A DNA stretch of 64,000 nucleotides, taken from the NCBI RefSeq assembly GCF_003610995.1, contig NZ_CP032543.1:930001-994000 (forward strand). The letters are read 5' to 3'. This document shows, piece after piece, positions 26,221 through 36,602 of this stretch (the stretch's first letter is position 1; each line of letters begins with the position of its first letter). The notes under the pieces were generated by a model that ran no database searches, was not told the DNA's origin, and worked only from the letters and a program-made list of their open reading frames with translations. This DNA is from Streptomyces griseus subsp. griseus (lineage in GTDB: Bacteria; Actinomycetota; Actinomycetes; Streptomycetales; Streptomycetaceae). A program made the position numbers and the translations under genes.

Positions 26221-27315
26221 ATGACCGGAGAGGATCCAGATCCGCCTGTGGACAGCGAACTGCCGGACATCTACTGCCCGTTCCCCCAGCGGACCAACCC
26301 GCACGTCGGGCACACACGCGGTCACCTGGCCACCTGGATCAGACAGACGGGCCTGGTGCACCGCGAGTCCGCGATGAACCGCTTCGAACAAGCCGATTTC
26401 GGCGCGTTCGTCGGCATGGTCTACCCGACGGCCGGCCCGGAACACCTCGATCTGGTGGCCGACTGGTTCGTCTGGCTCTTCCTCGTCGACGACCAGCTGG
26501 ACGACGGCCATCTCGGCCGCTCCCCCGAGCGGGTGCGCGCCGTGGTGGAGCGGATGCGCGCCGTCGTGGACGGCACCGCTCCGGAGCCCCTGCCGGACGA
26601 GGAGCTGCCGGCCGCCGTGATAGCGCTGATGGACCTGTGGGAACGTACGACGCCGAGCGCGGCGCCCCACTGGCGGACCAGGTTCGCCTGGCATCTGATC
26701 ACCTACCTCACGACGGCCACCACCTGGGAGGCGGGCAACCGCGCGAACGACGTGGTGCCGTCGGAGGAGACGTACATCGCCAAGCGGCGGCACACCGGGG
26801 CGATCCATGTCTGCATGGACCTCATAGAGATCGTCACCGGCACCGAGGCCCCGGAGTCGCTCCACAACGACCCCCGGTTCATCACCGCCCTGGAAGCCTC
26901 CTGCAACCATGTGTGCTGGGCCAACGACGTCTACTCCTTCGAGAAGGAGCAGGTGCTCGGCGAGATCCACAACCTCGTCCACCTGGTCCGCCACCACCGG
27001 GGCCTGGGCGAGCAGCAGGCGCTGGACCATGTCGCGGAGCGGCTGGCGCTGGAGACGGAGCGGTTCCTGACCGCCGAGGACGAGCTGCTGGAGATGTATC
27101 CGGAGCTGACGGGCCTGCTGGTGCCCTACCTCGAAGGGATGCGCAGCTGGATGCGGGGGAACCTGGACTGGTCGCGCCAGACCCCGCGCTACAACCCGGC
27201 CGACGTGGGCCAGTACGAGGAGCCCCAGGAGTATCTGGAGGAGACCGTGCTGGGGATAGCGCCCGACCACGCGGAGGCGGCGCCGTGCCCGGCGGAGGCC
27301 CCGCGTCAGGGCTGA
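26221..27315 (+). CDS. Class I terpene synthase (sesquiterpene cyclase-like)
   Basis: A 364-residue bacterial class I terpene cyclase. The Asp-rich motif is DDQLDD at residues 90-95, the NSE/DTE motif is NDVYSFEKE at 235-243, the pyrophosphate sensor Arg lies in KRRHTGA near 190, and the C-terminal RY pair is R323-Y324. All metal and diphosphate contacts are intact, so it should ionise a prenyl diphosphate, probably farnesyl diphosphate. S. griseus carries an epicubenol synthase that, as I recall, sits in the syntenic region; this could be its orthologue, but product cannot be read from sequence. No prenyltransferase or P450 is adjacent. ATG at 26221 has no clear ribosome site; GTG at 26248 is an alternative. 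Confidence 0.9.
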   Translation: MTGEDPDPPVDSELPDIYCPFPQRTNPHVGHTRGHLATWIRQTGLVHRESAMNRFEQADFGAFVGMVYPTAGPEHLDLVADWFVWLFLVDDQLDDGHLGRSPERVRAVVERMRAVVDGTAPEPLPDEELPAAVIALMDLWERTTPSAAPHWRTRFAWHLITYLTTATTWEAGNRANDVVPSEETYIAKRRHTGAIHVCMDLIEIVTGTEAPESLHNDPRFITALEASCNHVCWANDVYSFEKEQVLGEIHNLVHLVRHHRGLGEQQALDHVAERLALETERFLTAEDELLEMYPELTGLLVPYLEGMRSWMRGNLDWSRQTPRYNPADVGQYEEPQEYLEETVLGIAPDHAEAAPCPAEAPRQG

Positions 27316-27346
27316 GGCGTTACGTGGACCGGAGCCGAGGCGTCAC

Positions 27347-27388
27347 GTGAGGAGGCCGGGCACCCCTGGGGGTGCCCGGCCTCCTCAC
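27347..27388. terminator. Bidirectional terminator, 20-bp perfect stem
   Basis: A perfect 20-bp inverted repeat (27347-27366 with 27369-27388, 2-nt nominal loop) stands between the convergent terpene synthase and SorC-type genes. It starts GTGAGGAGGCCGGGCACC. It should stop transcription from both sides. Confidence 0.85.
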
Positions 27389-27399
27389 ATGGTCTTCTG

Positions 27400-28449
27400 T
27401 CACTCGCCGTCCGGGTCCGCCCGCTCCAGCGCCGGACGGACTCCGGCCGCCGACTCGGTGAGCAGGTAGTCGGCCGCGGCGGTGTCCGTCACCAGGCTGG
27501 TGACCAGACCCGAGCGCAGTACGGCACCGATCGCCGCCGCCTTGCGCAGCCCGCCCGCGATCGCCACCACCTCGGGGATCCGGCGCAGCCGGTCCGCCTC
27601 CACGGTGATGCAGCGCTCTCCCAGGTCGCGGCCGACCCTGCGGCCGTCGGAGTCGAAGAGGTGCGCGGACATCTCGGCCGCGACGCCGAGGGAGGCGTAG
27701 TGGGCGCGCTCCTTGTCGGAGAGCATGTCGTGGACCGTGGAGATGCCCGGCTCCCAGGAACCGATGGAGACCGCGGCGACCGTCACCTTGTCGAAGTATT
27801 CGAAGGCGCGGGCGATGCCCGTCTGCTCCCGCAGCGCGGCGGCCGTGGCCGGGTCGGGCAGCAGCATCGGGGCGTAGATGGGGTGGGCCTCGCCGCCGGA
27901 GACCTGGGCGGCCCGGCGGACCGCCTCGACGGAGCCGCGCTCGGCGGTGCCCGCGTCGTAGACCCCCGTCAGCTGGACGACCGTGCACGGCGGCAGCCGG
28001 TCCAGCGCCGCCGCCATGTGGATGGTGGAGCGGCCCCAGGCCAGGCCGAGCACATCGCCCTCGGCCACCAGCTCGCCGAGGAGGTCGGCCGCGACCTCGC
28101 CCAGGTTCTCCGGGTCGGGGGCGTCCTCCTGCTCCTCGGCCGGGGACTCGACGACGACCGCGTGGCGCAGCCCGTAGCGGGCCCGGAGCGCGTCGGAGCG
28201 TTCGGCGTCCAGCTCGGCCGGCACCCGGATCTCGATCCGTACGAGATCACGCTCCAGGGCCGTCTCCAGGACCCGGGCCACCTTGAAGCGGCTGACGCCG
28301 AACTCCTCGGCGATCTGGATCTTGGACTTGCCCTCCAGGTAGAACCGGCGGGCCATGGCCGCCGCCTGCACCAGCTCCGCGGGTCCCATCCGCATGGCTG
28401 ACCGACCCGCCGAGATGCCAGACACCGCGATCTCCTCACTGCTGTTCAC
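27400..28449 (-). CDS. SorC/DeoR-type sugar-binding transcriptional regulator
   Basis: A 349-residue regulator with an N-terminal HTH (ARRFYLEGKSKIQIAEEFGV, then SRFKVARVLETAL) and a C-terminal SorC sugar-phosphate-binding domain (LGLAWGRSTIHMAAALDRLP, then LTGVYDAGTAERGSVE). Family members respond to phosphorylated sugars such as fructose-1,6-bisphosphate or deoxyribose-5-phosphate. GTG at 28449 is the first start; an ATG 18 codons in (MRMGPAELVQ) is a plausible alternative. It lies downstream of rpe on the minus strand, which fits control of pentose or central carbon metabolism, but no target site was identified. Confidence 0.88.
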   Translation of the reverse strand: MNSSEEIAVSGISAGRSAMRMGPAELVQAAAMARRFYLEGKSKIQIAEEFGVSRFKVARVLETALERDLVRIEIRVPAELDAERSDALRARYGLRHAVVVESPAEEQEDAPDPENLGEVAADLLGELVAEGDVLGLAWGRSTIHMAAALDRLPPCTVVQLTGVYDAGTAERGSVEAVRRAAQVSGGEAHPIYAPMLLPDPATAAALREQTGIARAFEYFDKVTVAAVSIGSWEPGISTVHDMLSDKERAHYASLGVAAEMSAHLFDSDGRRVGRDLGERCITVEADRLRRIPEVVAIAGGLRKAAAIGAVLRSGLVTSLVTDTAAADYLLTESAAGVRPALERADPDGE

Positions 28450-28527
28450 ACGCCCGATACGCCGTCATCCTGTCAGATCCGGCGATCCTTGATCGGCCCC
28501 GTCGGGCCGCGTTCATCTGCCCTTTGT

Positions 28528-29211
28528 TCAGTGGCCGCACGCCCAGGGCGCGGCGGCCGTGACCGCCTCCGCCTGGGCCCGCAGACCCCGCACCGCCGCG
28601 GCCGGGTCCTCGGCCCCGTAGACGGCGGATCCCGCGACGAAGACATCGGCGCCCGCCTCGGCGCAGCGTTCGATCGTGGAGGCGGAGACCCCGCCGTCGA
28701 CCTGGAGCCAGAGGTCGAGGCCGTGCTTGCCGATCAGCTCCCGGGTGCGGCGGATCTTCGGCAGCATGATGTCCAGGAAGGCCTGGCCGCCGAAGCCCGG
28801 CTCCACCGTCATGATCAGCAGCATGTCGAGTTCGGGGAGGAGGTCCTCGTACGGTTCGATCGGCGTCGCGGGCTTGAGCGCCATGGACGCCCGGGCCCCC
28901 TTCGCCCGGATCTCCCGAGCGAGGCGGACCGGCGCCGCCGCGGCTTCCACATGGAAGGTGACCGAACCGGCGCCCGCCTCCGCGTACTGGGGGGCCCAGC
29001 GGTCGGGGTCCTCGATCATGAGGTGGCAGTCCAGCGGGGTGTCCGTGGCCTTGCCGAGCGCCTCGACGATCGGCACGCCGAGGGTCAGGTTGGGCACGAA
29101 GTGGTTGTCCATCACGTCGACGTGGAGCCAGTCCGCGCCTTCGACGGCCTTCGCCTCCTCGGCGAGACGCGCGAAATCGGCGGACAGGATGCTGGGGTTG
29201 ATCTGCGCCAT
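28528..29211 (-). CDS. rpe: Ribulose-phosphate 3-epimerase
   Basis: A 227-residue TIM-barrel epimerase interconverting ribulose-5-phosphate and xylulose-5-phosphate in the pentose phosphate pathway. The metal ligands and catalytic Asp are in [19 protein letters not shown] and [10 protein letters not shown]; the active-site loop [12 protein letters not shown] is intact. The ATG at 29211 gives the standard [13 protein letters not shown] start, 17 codons inside a longer open frame. It follows rsmB at 148 bp, a gap that holds an AT-rich patch (29281-29330) and no gene. Confidence 0.97.
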   Translation of the reverse strand: MAQINPSILSADFARLAEEAKAVEGADWLHVDVMDNHFVPNLTLGVPIVEALGKATDTPLDCHLMIEDPDRWAPQYAEAGAGSVTFHVEAAAAPVRLAREIRAKGARASMALKPATPIEPYEDLLPELDMLLIMTVEPGFGGQAFLDIMLPKIRRTRELIGKHGLDLWLQVDGGVSASTIERCAEAGADVFVAGSAVYGAEDPAAAVRGLRAQAEAVTAAAPWACGH

Positions 29212-29359
29212 GACCCAAGCCTGCCACGTTCCGGGCCGGTTGCTCGCCTCGGCGGTCGCCAAAGGCTCAGCCGGCCATCACAGTTCGCACATTCTGCGCA
29301 TTTTGCCTGTGCTTTACTTTTCCTTTGCCGTCCGGGACAGCCCGCTGACGGGGCGGTAT

Positions 29360-30793
29360 TCAGCCGGTTCGGCGCAGCAGAGCGAGATACATGGCATCCG
29401 TCCCGTGGAGATGCGGCCACAGCTGGACATCGGGCCCGTCCCCGAGCGCGGGCACCCCCGGCATCAGCGGCCGGGCGTCGACCCACTCGGCCGCCACCGG
29501 CTCACCGCCGCGCCCCTTCAGCACGTCCTCGACGACCACCCGGGTCTCCGCGAGATGCGGCGAGCAGGTCGCGTAGCCGACGACGCCACCGACCCGTACG
29601 GCCTTCAACGCCTCGCGCAGCAGCCCGCGTTGGAGCGGCGCGAAGCTCTCCAGGTCCTCGGCGCGACGCCGCCAGCGGGCCTCCGGACGGCGGCGCAGCG
29701 CACCCAGGCCGGAGCACGGCACGTCCATCAGGATGCGGTCGAAGGTGCCGGGCAGCCACGGCGGACGGGTGCCGTCGGCGGTGACCACCTGGTACGGACC
29801 CGGGTTGCCGGCGAGCGCCCGCTCCACCAGCCGGGCCCGGTGCGGCTGCTTCTCGGCGGCGAGCAGGGTCGCGCCCCGGCCGGCGGCGAGGGCGGCCAGC
29901 AGGGCGGCCTTCCCGCCGGGACCGGCGCACCCGTCCAGCCAGCGGGTGTCCCGGCCCTCCACGGGGGCGGCGGCGAGCGCGGCGGCCACCAGCTGGCTCC
30001 CCTCGTCCTGGACGCCCGCCCGGCCCTCCTGGACCGCCGTGAGCGCACCGGGCTCGCCACCCTCGGCCATCCGCACGGCGTACGGCGACCAGCGGCCCGG
30101 CAGCGCGTTCTCGTCGCCGAGCGCCGTGACCAGCTCGTCGGTGGTGGAGCGTCCTGGGCGGGCCACCAGCGTCACCTCGGGCCGCTCGTTGTCGGCCTCC
30201 AGCAGGTCCTCGATCCCGGCCCGGCCGCCGCCGAGGGCGTCCCAGAGCGCCGAGACGATCCAGCGCGGGTGCGAGTGGACGATGGAGAGGTGGTCCTCGG
30301 CGTCCTGCTCGTAGGAGGGCGCGACCTTCTCCACCCAGCCGTCCAGGTCGTGGGCGGTGACCTTGCGCAGCACCGCGTTGACGAACTTCGCCCGCCCCTC
30401 GCCCAGCACCACCCGGGCCAGCTCCACACTGGCGGAGACGGCCGCGTGGGTGGGGATGCGGGTGCCCAGCAGCTGGTGGACACCCATGTTCAGTACGTCG
30501 AGGACCGGCGGGTCGACCTCGCGGAGCGGCCGGTCGATACAGGCCGCGACGATCGCGTCGTACGTGCCCTGGCGGCGCAGCGTCCCGTAGACCAGCTCGG
30601 TCGCCAGCGCCGCGTCCCGCCCGTCGAAGTCGCCCTTGGCGCGGGCCTTCTTCAGCAGCGGGGGCAGCACGAGGTTGGCGTACGCGTCCCGCTCGTCGAC
30701 GGCCCGCAGCGCCTCGAAGGCGAGGAAGCGGACGGGGTCCTTCTGAGGGCGGCGGTGGGGCTTGGCGGGACGGCGACGCGGCTGGTCGTTCAC
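29360..30793 (-). CDS. rsmB: 16S rRNA (cytosine-5) methyltransferase RsmB-like (NusB/Sun family)
   Basis: A 477-residue protein with an N-terminal NusB-like RNA-binding domain (about 20-160) and a C-terminal NOL1/NOP2/Sun SAM-dependent domain. The SAM-binding stretch is LDGCAGPGGKAALLA. Both cysteines of the m5C chemistry are present, in DVPCSGLGALRRRPE and YATCSPHLAETR. It methylates C967 (E. coli numbering) of 16S rRNA. GTG at 30793 (NDQPRRRP) is preferred to earlier in-frame codons because GGAG lies about 10 nt upstream. It follows fmt, as in many bacteria, with a 153-bp gap. Confidence 0.95.
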   Translation of the reverse strand: MNDQPRRRPAKPHRRPQKDPVRFLAFEALRAVDERDAYANLVLPPLLKKARAKGDFDGRDAALATELVYGTLRRQGTYDAIVAACIDRPLREVDPPVLDVLNMGVHQLLGTRIPTHAAVSASVELARVVLGEGRAKFVNAVLRKVTAHDLDGWVEKVAPSYEQDAEDHLSIVHSHPRWIVSALWDALGGGRAGIEDLLEADNERPEVTLVARPGRSTTDELVTALGDENALPGRWSPYAVRMAEGGEPGALTAVQEGRAGVQDEGSQLVAAALAAAPVEGRDTRWLDGCAGPGGKAALLAALAAGRGATLLAAEKQPHRARLVERALAGNPGPYQVVTADGTRPPWLPGTFDRILMDVPCSGLGALRRRPEARWRRRAEDLESFAPLQRGLLREALKAVRVGGVVGYATCSPHLAETRVVVEDVLKGRGGEPVAAEWVDARPLMPGVPALGDGPDVQLWPHLHGTDAMYLALLRRTG

Positions 30794-30946
30794 GTGAAAG
30801 GTGCTCCGCAGAGGGTGAGGGGGTCGAACCCTCCCAGCGTACGTCGCCGCCCCCGGGCTCCCGTACGGGAGGTTCGACGCCTTCTCGCACAGGAGCTCCA
30901 CGGTGCCCCCGTACGCAGATTCTCCGGCCCCCTCCTACGGGAGGCC

Positions 30947-31879
30947 CTACGACCCCAGCAGCTCGCCGTGGACGATCCGGACGCCGCGCGCCCAGTCGGC
31001 GGCCTTCATCGGCTTCTTGCCCTGCGGCTGGACCCAGAGCAGTTCGACGGCGTGCGAGCCGGTGCCCACGTAGACGTTGTTCTTCGCCGCCGACAGCTCG
31101 CCGGGCGCCAGATCGGTGCGGTCCAGCACGGGCGTCGCCTGGATGAGCTTGAGCCGTTCGCCCCGGAACACGGTCCAGGCGCCGGGCGCCGGGGTGCAGC
31201 CGCGTACCACCCGGTCGACGCGGAGGGCGGGGGCCGACCAGGTGATCCGGGCGTCCTCCACGGTGATCTTGGGGGCCAGGGTGACGCCCTCGTGGGGCTG
31301 GGGCACCGCGTGCAGGGTGCCGTCCTCGATGCCGTCCATGGTGGCGGCGAGCAGCCCGGCACCGGCGAAGGCGAGCCGGGTGAGCAGGTCGCCGCTGGTG
31401 TCGGTGGGGCGGATCTCCTCGGTGAGGACCCCGTAGACCGGGCCGGAGTCCAGCCCCTCCTCGATCAGGAAGGTCGAGGCGCCGGTCACCTCGTCCCCGG
31501 CGATCACGGAGTGCTGCACGGGCGCGGCACCGCGCCAGGCGGGCAGCAGCGAGAAGTGCAGGTTGACCCAGCCGCGGGCGGGCACGTCCAGGGCCACCTT
31601 GGGCAGCAGGGCCCCGTAGGCGACGACCGGGCAGCAGTCCGGCGCGATCTCCCGCAGCCGAGCGAGGAACTCCTCGTCCCGGGGCTTCGCCGGCTTGAGG
31701 ACCTCGATCCCGGCCTCCGCCGCCCGCTCGGCCACCGGGCTGGCCACCAGGCGGCGGCCGCGCCCGGCCGGGGCATCGGGACGGGTCACGACGGCGGCCA
31801 CCTCGTGGCGGTCGGAGGCGATCAGGGCGTCCAGGGCGGGGACGGCGACCTCGGGGGTGCCGGCGAAGACGAGCTTCAT
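30947..31879 (-). CDS. fmt: Methionyl-tRNA formyltransferase
   Basis: A 310-residue enzyme formylating initiator Met-tRNA with 10-formyltetrahydrofolate. The catalytic stretch [15 protein letters not shown] and the folate-site residues around [11 protein letters not shown] are intact, and the C-terminal tRNA-binding OB domain is present ([16 protein letters not shown]). ATG at 31879 ([16 protein letters not shown]) is the family start; the frame is open upstream but non-conserved. The 350-bp divergent region upstream (to 32230) should contain its promoter. Confidence 0.97.
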   Translation of the reverse strand: MKLVFAGTPEVAVPALDALIASDRHEVAAVVTRPDAPAGRGRRLVASPVAERAAEAGIEVLKPAKPRDEEFLARLREIAPDCCPVVAYGALLPKVALDVPARGWVNLHFSLLPAWRGAAPVQHSVIAGDEVTGASTFLIEEGLDSGPVYGVLTEEIRPTDTSGDLLTRLAFAGAGLLAATMDGIEDGTLHAVPQPHEGVTLAPKITVEDARITWSAPALRVDRVVRGCTPAPGAWTVFRGERLKLIQATPVLDRTDLAPGELSAAKNNVYVGTGSHAVELLWVQPQGKKPMKAADWARGVRIVHGELLGS

Positions 31880-32796
<917 letters not shown>

Positions 32797-32862
32797 CCGC
32801 AGGGCCGTAGTTAACCGGAGCGGCGGTCTCCCCGGCCCGCCGCCCCTCACTCCCCCGGGCAC

Positions 32863-35007
32863 TCACCCGATGTCCGGCGGATCGATCCTGATCCGCACCT
32901 GCTCTCCCCCGCCCTTGGCCGTTCGTGCCGCCTGCGCCGTCTTGAGCGCGCCCGCGAGCGCCGCCCCGCGCCCGGGCACCACCCGGATCAACATGCGCTC
33001 CCAACTCTCGCCCGGGGGCGCGTCCGACGGTCTGCGCGGGCGCCCCGGCTCGGCCGACGGGACCGGCACCGGCCCCAGCAGCTCGGCCTCCGGCGGCAGT
33101 TCGGCGGTGGAGAGGAAAGACGCCAGGGCCTCGGCGCGGCCGGTCACCGACGCCATCCGGGAGACCGGCGGGAAACGCAGCTCGGCCCGGTCCGCCAGCT
33201 CACGCCGGGCGAAGCCGGCCGGGTCCCAGCGGACCAGCGCCTGCACCGGACGTAGCGTCGGCTTGGCGACGATCACCACCGTGCCGCCCTCCTCCTGCCC
33301 GCGTACGAGTGCGCCCGCCGCCGTCCACCGGCGCAGCGCCTCCTCCCCCGCCCGCAGGTCGGGCCTGCCGAGCATGGCCCAGCCGTCCAGGAGCAGCGCC
33401 GCCGCATAGCCGCCCTCGGCGACGGGCTCGGCGCCGGGTGTGGAGACGACCAGAGCGGGGGCGGCCGGGACCGCGTCGAGGATGTGGTCGCGCCCCGACG
33501 TACGGACGGGCACGGCGGGGAAGGCGCGGCCCAGCTCCTCGGCGGTGCGGCGGGCGCCGACGATCTGGGCGCGCAGCCGGGTCGAGCCGCACTCCGCGCA
33601 CTGCCAGGCGCGCTCGGCCTGCCCGCACCAGGCGCAGTTCAGATCCTGCTGGTCCGGGGCCTCCAGGGGGCCCGCGCAGTGGCGGCAGCGGGCGGGGGTG
33701 CGGCAGCGCTCGCAGGCGAGGCGGGGCGCGTAACCCCGGCGGGGCACCTGGACGAGCACCGGGCCGCTGCGCAGGCCGTCGCGCACGGTCTGCCAGGCGA
33801 GGCTGGGCAGCCGGGCGGACCGGGCGGCGCCGTCCCGGGCCAGCTCGCCGTCGCCGACCGTACGGATGAGGGGCGCGGCCCGGCGCAGCTGCTCCCGGTC
33901 CGCGAGCAGGGGCAGCGCCCAGCCGCTCTCCACCAGCTGAGCGGCCTCGACCGTGCAGCTCGTCCCGCCGAGCAGGAAGGCGCACCGGCCCTGGGCGGCC
34001 CGCAGCTCCAGGACCTCGCGGACGTGCGGGAAGGGGGCGTTGGTGTCGCTGTGGCTGGAGTCCCCGTCGTCCCAGACGGCGACCAGGCCGAGGTCCCGGA
34101 CGGGGGCGAACATGGCGGCGCGGGTGCCGACGACCGCCCGCACCGAGCCCCGGCGCACCGCGAGCCACTGCCGGTAGCGCTTCTCGGGGCCGGAGTCGGC
34201 GGTGAGCAGGGCGTGCCGGCCCGCACCGAGCACCTCGGTCAGGGCGGTGTCGATCCGCGCGGCGACCCGGCCGTCCGGGACGACGACGAGCGCGCCGCGC
34301 CCCGAGGAGAGCGTGGCGGCGACGGCGCGGGCGATCTCGGCGGGCCAGTGAGGGCCGGGCAGCGCCGCCCAGACCGCGCGGGGCGCACCGCCCTCGGCCA
34401 GGGCGCGGAGGAAGGCGGGGCCCTGGCCGTACCGCTCCCAGGTGCCCGGCTCCGGGGGCGGGGGCGGCGGCAGCGGCTCCGGGGAGGGCTTGGACTCGGC
34501 GCGGCCGTTGCGGGGCGGAACGGCGAGCTGGAGGACATCGGCGAGGCTGCCCGCGTACCGGTCGGCCACCGCGCGGGAGAGGGCCAGCAGCTCGGGCCCG
34601 AGCACCGGCTCCGGGGAGACCACATAGGCGAGGGCGGCCAGCGTGCCCTGGTAGTCGGAGTCGGCGCGGCGCTCCACGATGAACCCGTCGATCAGGCCGC
34701 CGCCCTCGCGCCGCCCGCCCTGCACGTTGTGGCGCCCGGCGCCGAACCGCACCCGTACGCGAACGCCCGGCTGGGCATCGGCGTCCAGCTCCTCGGGGAC
34801 CGCGTAGTCGAAGAACTGGTCGAGGTGGAGAACGCCCTTGTTGACCAGCACCCGGGCCACGGGCAGCTCCTTGGCCAGCGGGGCGCCGCGCCAGGTGCGC
34901 GGTTTGGCGCGCGGCACCTTGGCCTGGCGGACGGTCTCCCGGATCAGCGCAAGCTGCTCCGGCGCCCCGGCACCGGGCTCGGCGGACTGCTCGTTCTCGC
35001 TGCTCAC
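32863..35007 (-). CDS. priA: PriA-like primosomal protein N' without ATPase motifs
   Basis: A 714-residue actinobacterial PriA. The N-terminal 3'-DNA-binding domain is present (ARVLVNKGVLHLDQFFDYAV), as is the zinc region with eight cysteines (CERCRTPARCRHC, then CAWCGQAERAWQCAEC). However the Walker A position reads SSGRGALVVVPDG rather than GxTGSGKT, and the DEEH box position reads WDDGDSSH. As described for actinobacterial PriA, it is unlikely to be an active helicase and may only act as a scaffold for replication restart. GTG at 35007 (SSENEQSAEP) is the start; the frame upstream is not coding-like. It is followed by no same-strand gene nearby. Confidence 0.92.
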   Translation of the reverse strand: MSSENEQSAEPGAGAPEQLALIRETVRQAKVPRAKPRTWRGAPLAKELPVARVLVNKGVLHLDQFFDYAVPEELDADAQPGVRVRVRFGAGRHNVQGGRREGGGLIDGFIVERRADSDYQGTLAALAYVVSPEPVLGPELLALSRAVADRYAGSLADVLQLAVPPRNGRAESKPSPEPLPPPPPPEPGTWERYGQGPAFLRALAEGGAPRAVWAALPGPHWPAEIARAVAATLSSGRGALVVVPDGRVAARIDTALTEVLGAGRHALLTADSGPEKRYRQWLAVRRGSVRAVVGTRAAMFAPVRDLGLVAVWDDGDSSHSDTNAPFPHVREVLELRAAQGRCAFLLGGTSCTVEAAQLVESGWALPLLADREQLRRAAPLIRTVGDGELARDGAARSARLPSLAWQTVRDGLRSGPVLVQVPRRGYAPRLACERCRTPARCRHCAGPLEAPDQQDLNCAWCGQAERAWQCAECGSTRLRAQIVGARRTAEELGRAFPAVPVRTSGRDHILDAVPAAPALVVSTPGAEPVAEGGYAAALLLDGWAMLGRPDLRAGEEALRRWTAAGALVRGQEEGGTVVIVAKPTLRPVQALVRWDPAGFARRELADRAELRFPPVSRMASVTGRAEALASFLSTAELPPEAELLGPVPVPSAEPGRPRRPSDAPPGESWERMLIRVVPGRGAALAGALKTAQAARTAKGGGEQVRIRIDPPDIG

Positions 35008-35068
35008 AGCCAAATTCCTACCAGACGGCACTGACAGGCCCGGACCGCACCGACAGCGGCGGCCGGAC

Positions 35069-35129
35069 GCAGAGCAGCGGGGCCCGGCCACCACGTTCGG
35101 TGTCCGGGCCCCGCCGCCATGAGCTCTGC
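35069..35129 (-). terminator. Terminator after metK
   Basis: A nested hairpin: outer GCAGAGC (35069-35075) with GCTCTGC (35123-35129), inner 11-bp GCGGGGCCCGG (35077-35087) with 35104-35114. It lies 30 bp beyond the metK stop on the minus strand and upstream of priA. Confidence 0.8.
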
Positions 35130-35158
35130 GGTGATGCTTCGGTGCTGTTTCGGTGCTG

Positions 35159-36367
35159 CTAGATACCGGCGGCGGCGCGGAGGGCGTCGACGCGGTCGGT
35201 GCGCTCCCAGGTGAAGTCGGGGAGCTCGCGGCCGAAGTGCCCGTACGCGGCGGTCTGGGCGTAGATCGGGCGGAGCAGGTCGAGGTCACGGATGATCGCG
35301 GCCGGGCGGAGGTCGAAGACCTCACCGATCGCGTTCTCGATCTTCTCCGTGTCGATGGCGGCGGTGCCGAAGGTCTCGACGAAGAGACCGACCGGCTCGG
35401 CCTTGCCGATCGCGTAGGCGACCTGGACCTCGCAGCGGGTGGCGAGCCCGGCGGCCACTACGTTCTTGGCTACCCAGCGCATCGCGTACGCCGCCGAGCG
35501 GTCGACCTTGGACGGGTCCTTGCCCGAGAAGGCGCCGCCACCGTGGCGGGCCATGCCGCCGTAGGTGTCGATGATGATCTTGCGGCCGGTGAGGCCGGCG
35601 TCACCCATCGGGCCGCCGATCTCGAAGCGGCCGGTCGGGTTCACCAGCAGGCGGTAGCCGTCGGTGTCCAGCTTGATGCCGTCCTCGACGAGCTGCGTGA
35701 GCACGTGCTCCACGACGAACTCGCGGATGTCGGGCGCGAGCAGCGAGTCCAGGTCGATGTCGCTGGCGTGCTGCGAGGAGACGACCACGGTGTCCAGACG
35801 GACCGCCTTGTCACCGTCGTACTCGATGGTGACCTGGGTCTTGCCGTCGGGGCGGAGGTAGGGGATGGTCCCGTTCTTCCGCACCTCGGACAGGCGCCGC
35901 GAGAGGCGGTGGGCGATGTGGATCGGGAGCGGCATGAGCTCGGGGGTCTCGTCGCAGGCGTACCCGAACATCAGGCCCTGGTCGCCCGCGCCCTGCTTGT
36001 CGAGTTCGTCCTCATCGCCCTCGACCCGCTTCTCGTACGCGGTGTCGACGCCCTGCGCGATGTCCGGGGACTGCGCGCCGATGGAGACCGAGACGCCACA
36101 GGAGGCACCGTCGAAGCCCTTTTTGGAGGAGTCGTAGCCGATCTCCAGCACCTTGTTGCGCACGAGGTTGGGGATGTCGGCGTAGGCCTTGGTCGTGACC
36201 TCGCCCGCGACATGCACCAGACCGGTGGTGATCAAGGTCTCGACGGCGACGCGCGAAGCGGGATCGTCGCGCAGGAGCGCGTCGAGGATCGTGTCGCTGA
36301 TCTGGTCAGCGATCTTGTCGGGGTGACCCTCGGTGACAGATTCCGAGGTGAAGAGACGGCGGGACAC
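35159..36367 (-). CDS. metK: S-adenosylmethionine synthetase
   Basis: A 402-residue enzyme forming SAM from methionine and ATP. Signature motifs are all present: [12 protein letters not shown] near the N-terminus, [12 protein letters not shown], and the phosphate-binding [19 protein letters not shown]. In Streptomyces SAM level also affects development and antibiotic output. GTG at 36367 ([13 protein letters not shown]) is the family start. It is flanked by its own terminator downstream and by a 235-bp gap to coaBC upstream, so it is probably monocistronic. I found no match to a known SAM riboswitch in that gap. Confidence 0.97.
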   Translation of the reverse strand: MSRRLFTSESVTEGHPDKIADQISDTILDALLRDDPASRVAVETLITTGLVHVAGEVTTKAYADIPNLVRNKVLEIGYDSSKKGFDGASCGVSVSIGAQSPDIAQGVDTAYEKRVEGDEDELDKQGAGDQGLMFGYACDETPELMPLPIHIAHRLSRRLSEVRKNGTIPYLRPDGKTQVTIEYDGDKAVRLDTVVVSSQHASDIDLDSLLAPDIREFVVEHVLTQLVEDGIKLDTDGYRLLVNPTGRFEIGGPMGDAGLTGRKIIIDTYGGMARHGGGAFSGKDPSKVDRSAAYAMRWVAKNVVAAGLATRCEVQVAYAIGKAEPVGLFVETFGTAAIDTEKIENAIGEVFDLRPAAIIRDLDLLRPIYAQTAAYGHFGRELPDFTWERTDRVDALRAAAGI

Positions 36368-36602
36368 ATCGCTCCCTGGGGTTGCAGCGGCTGCTGGCTG
36401 ATCATGGGTGGTACACCCGAGAGCTGCGCTCGGCACGTACCGTGGACCACTTTATCGGTCACGTCCAGTGGGCGGGGCATGCGTCTCGCCCTTTGGAGCG
36501 CGACAGCCCGTGACACACCGGACACCTGAAGGATAATCCACTGCCACGAACGATGGTTTCACCCCGTTATGAACCACTCTGGCTCGCCCGGGAGGTTGAT
36601 TG

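Noticed and set aside
36368..36602. Possible SAM riboswitch upstream of metK
   Set aside because: The gap has small GC hairpins but none of the conserved blocks of SAM-I/IV, SAM-II or SAH elements that I know.
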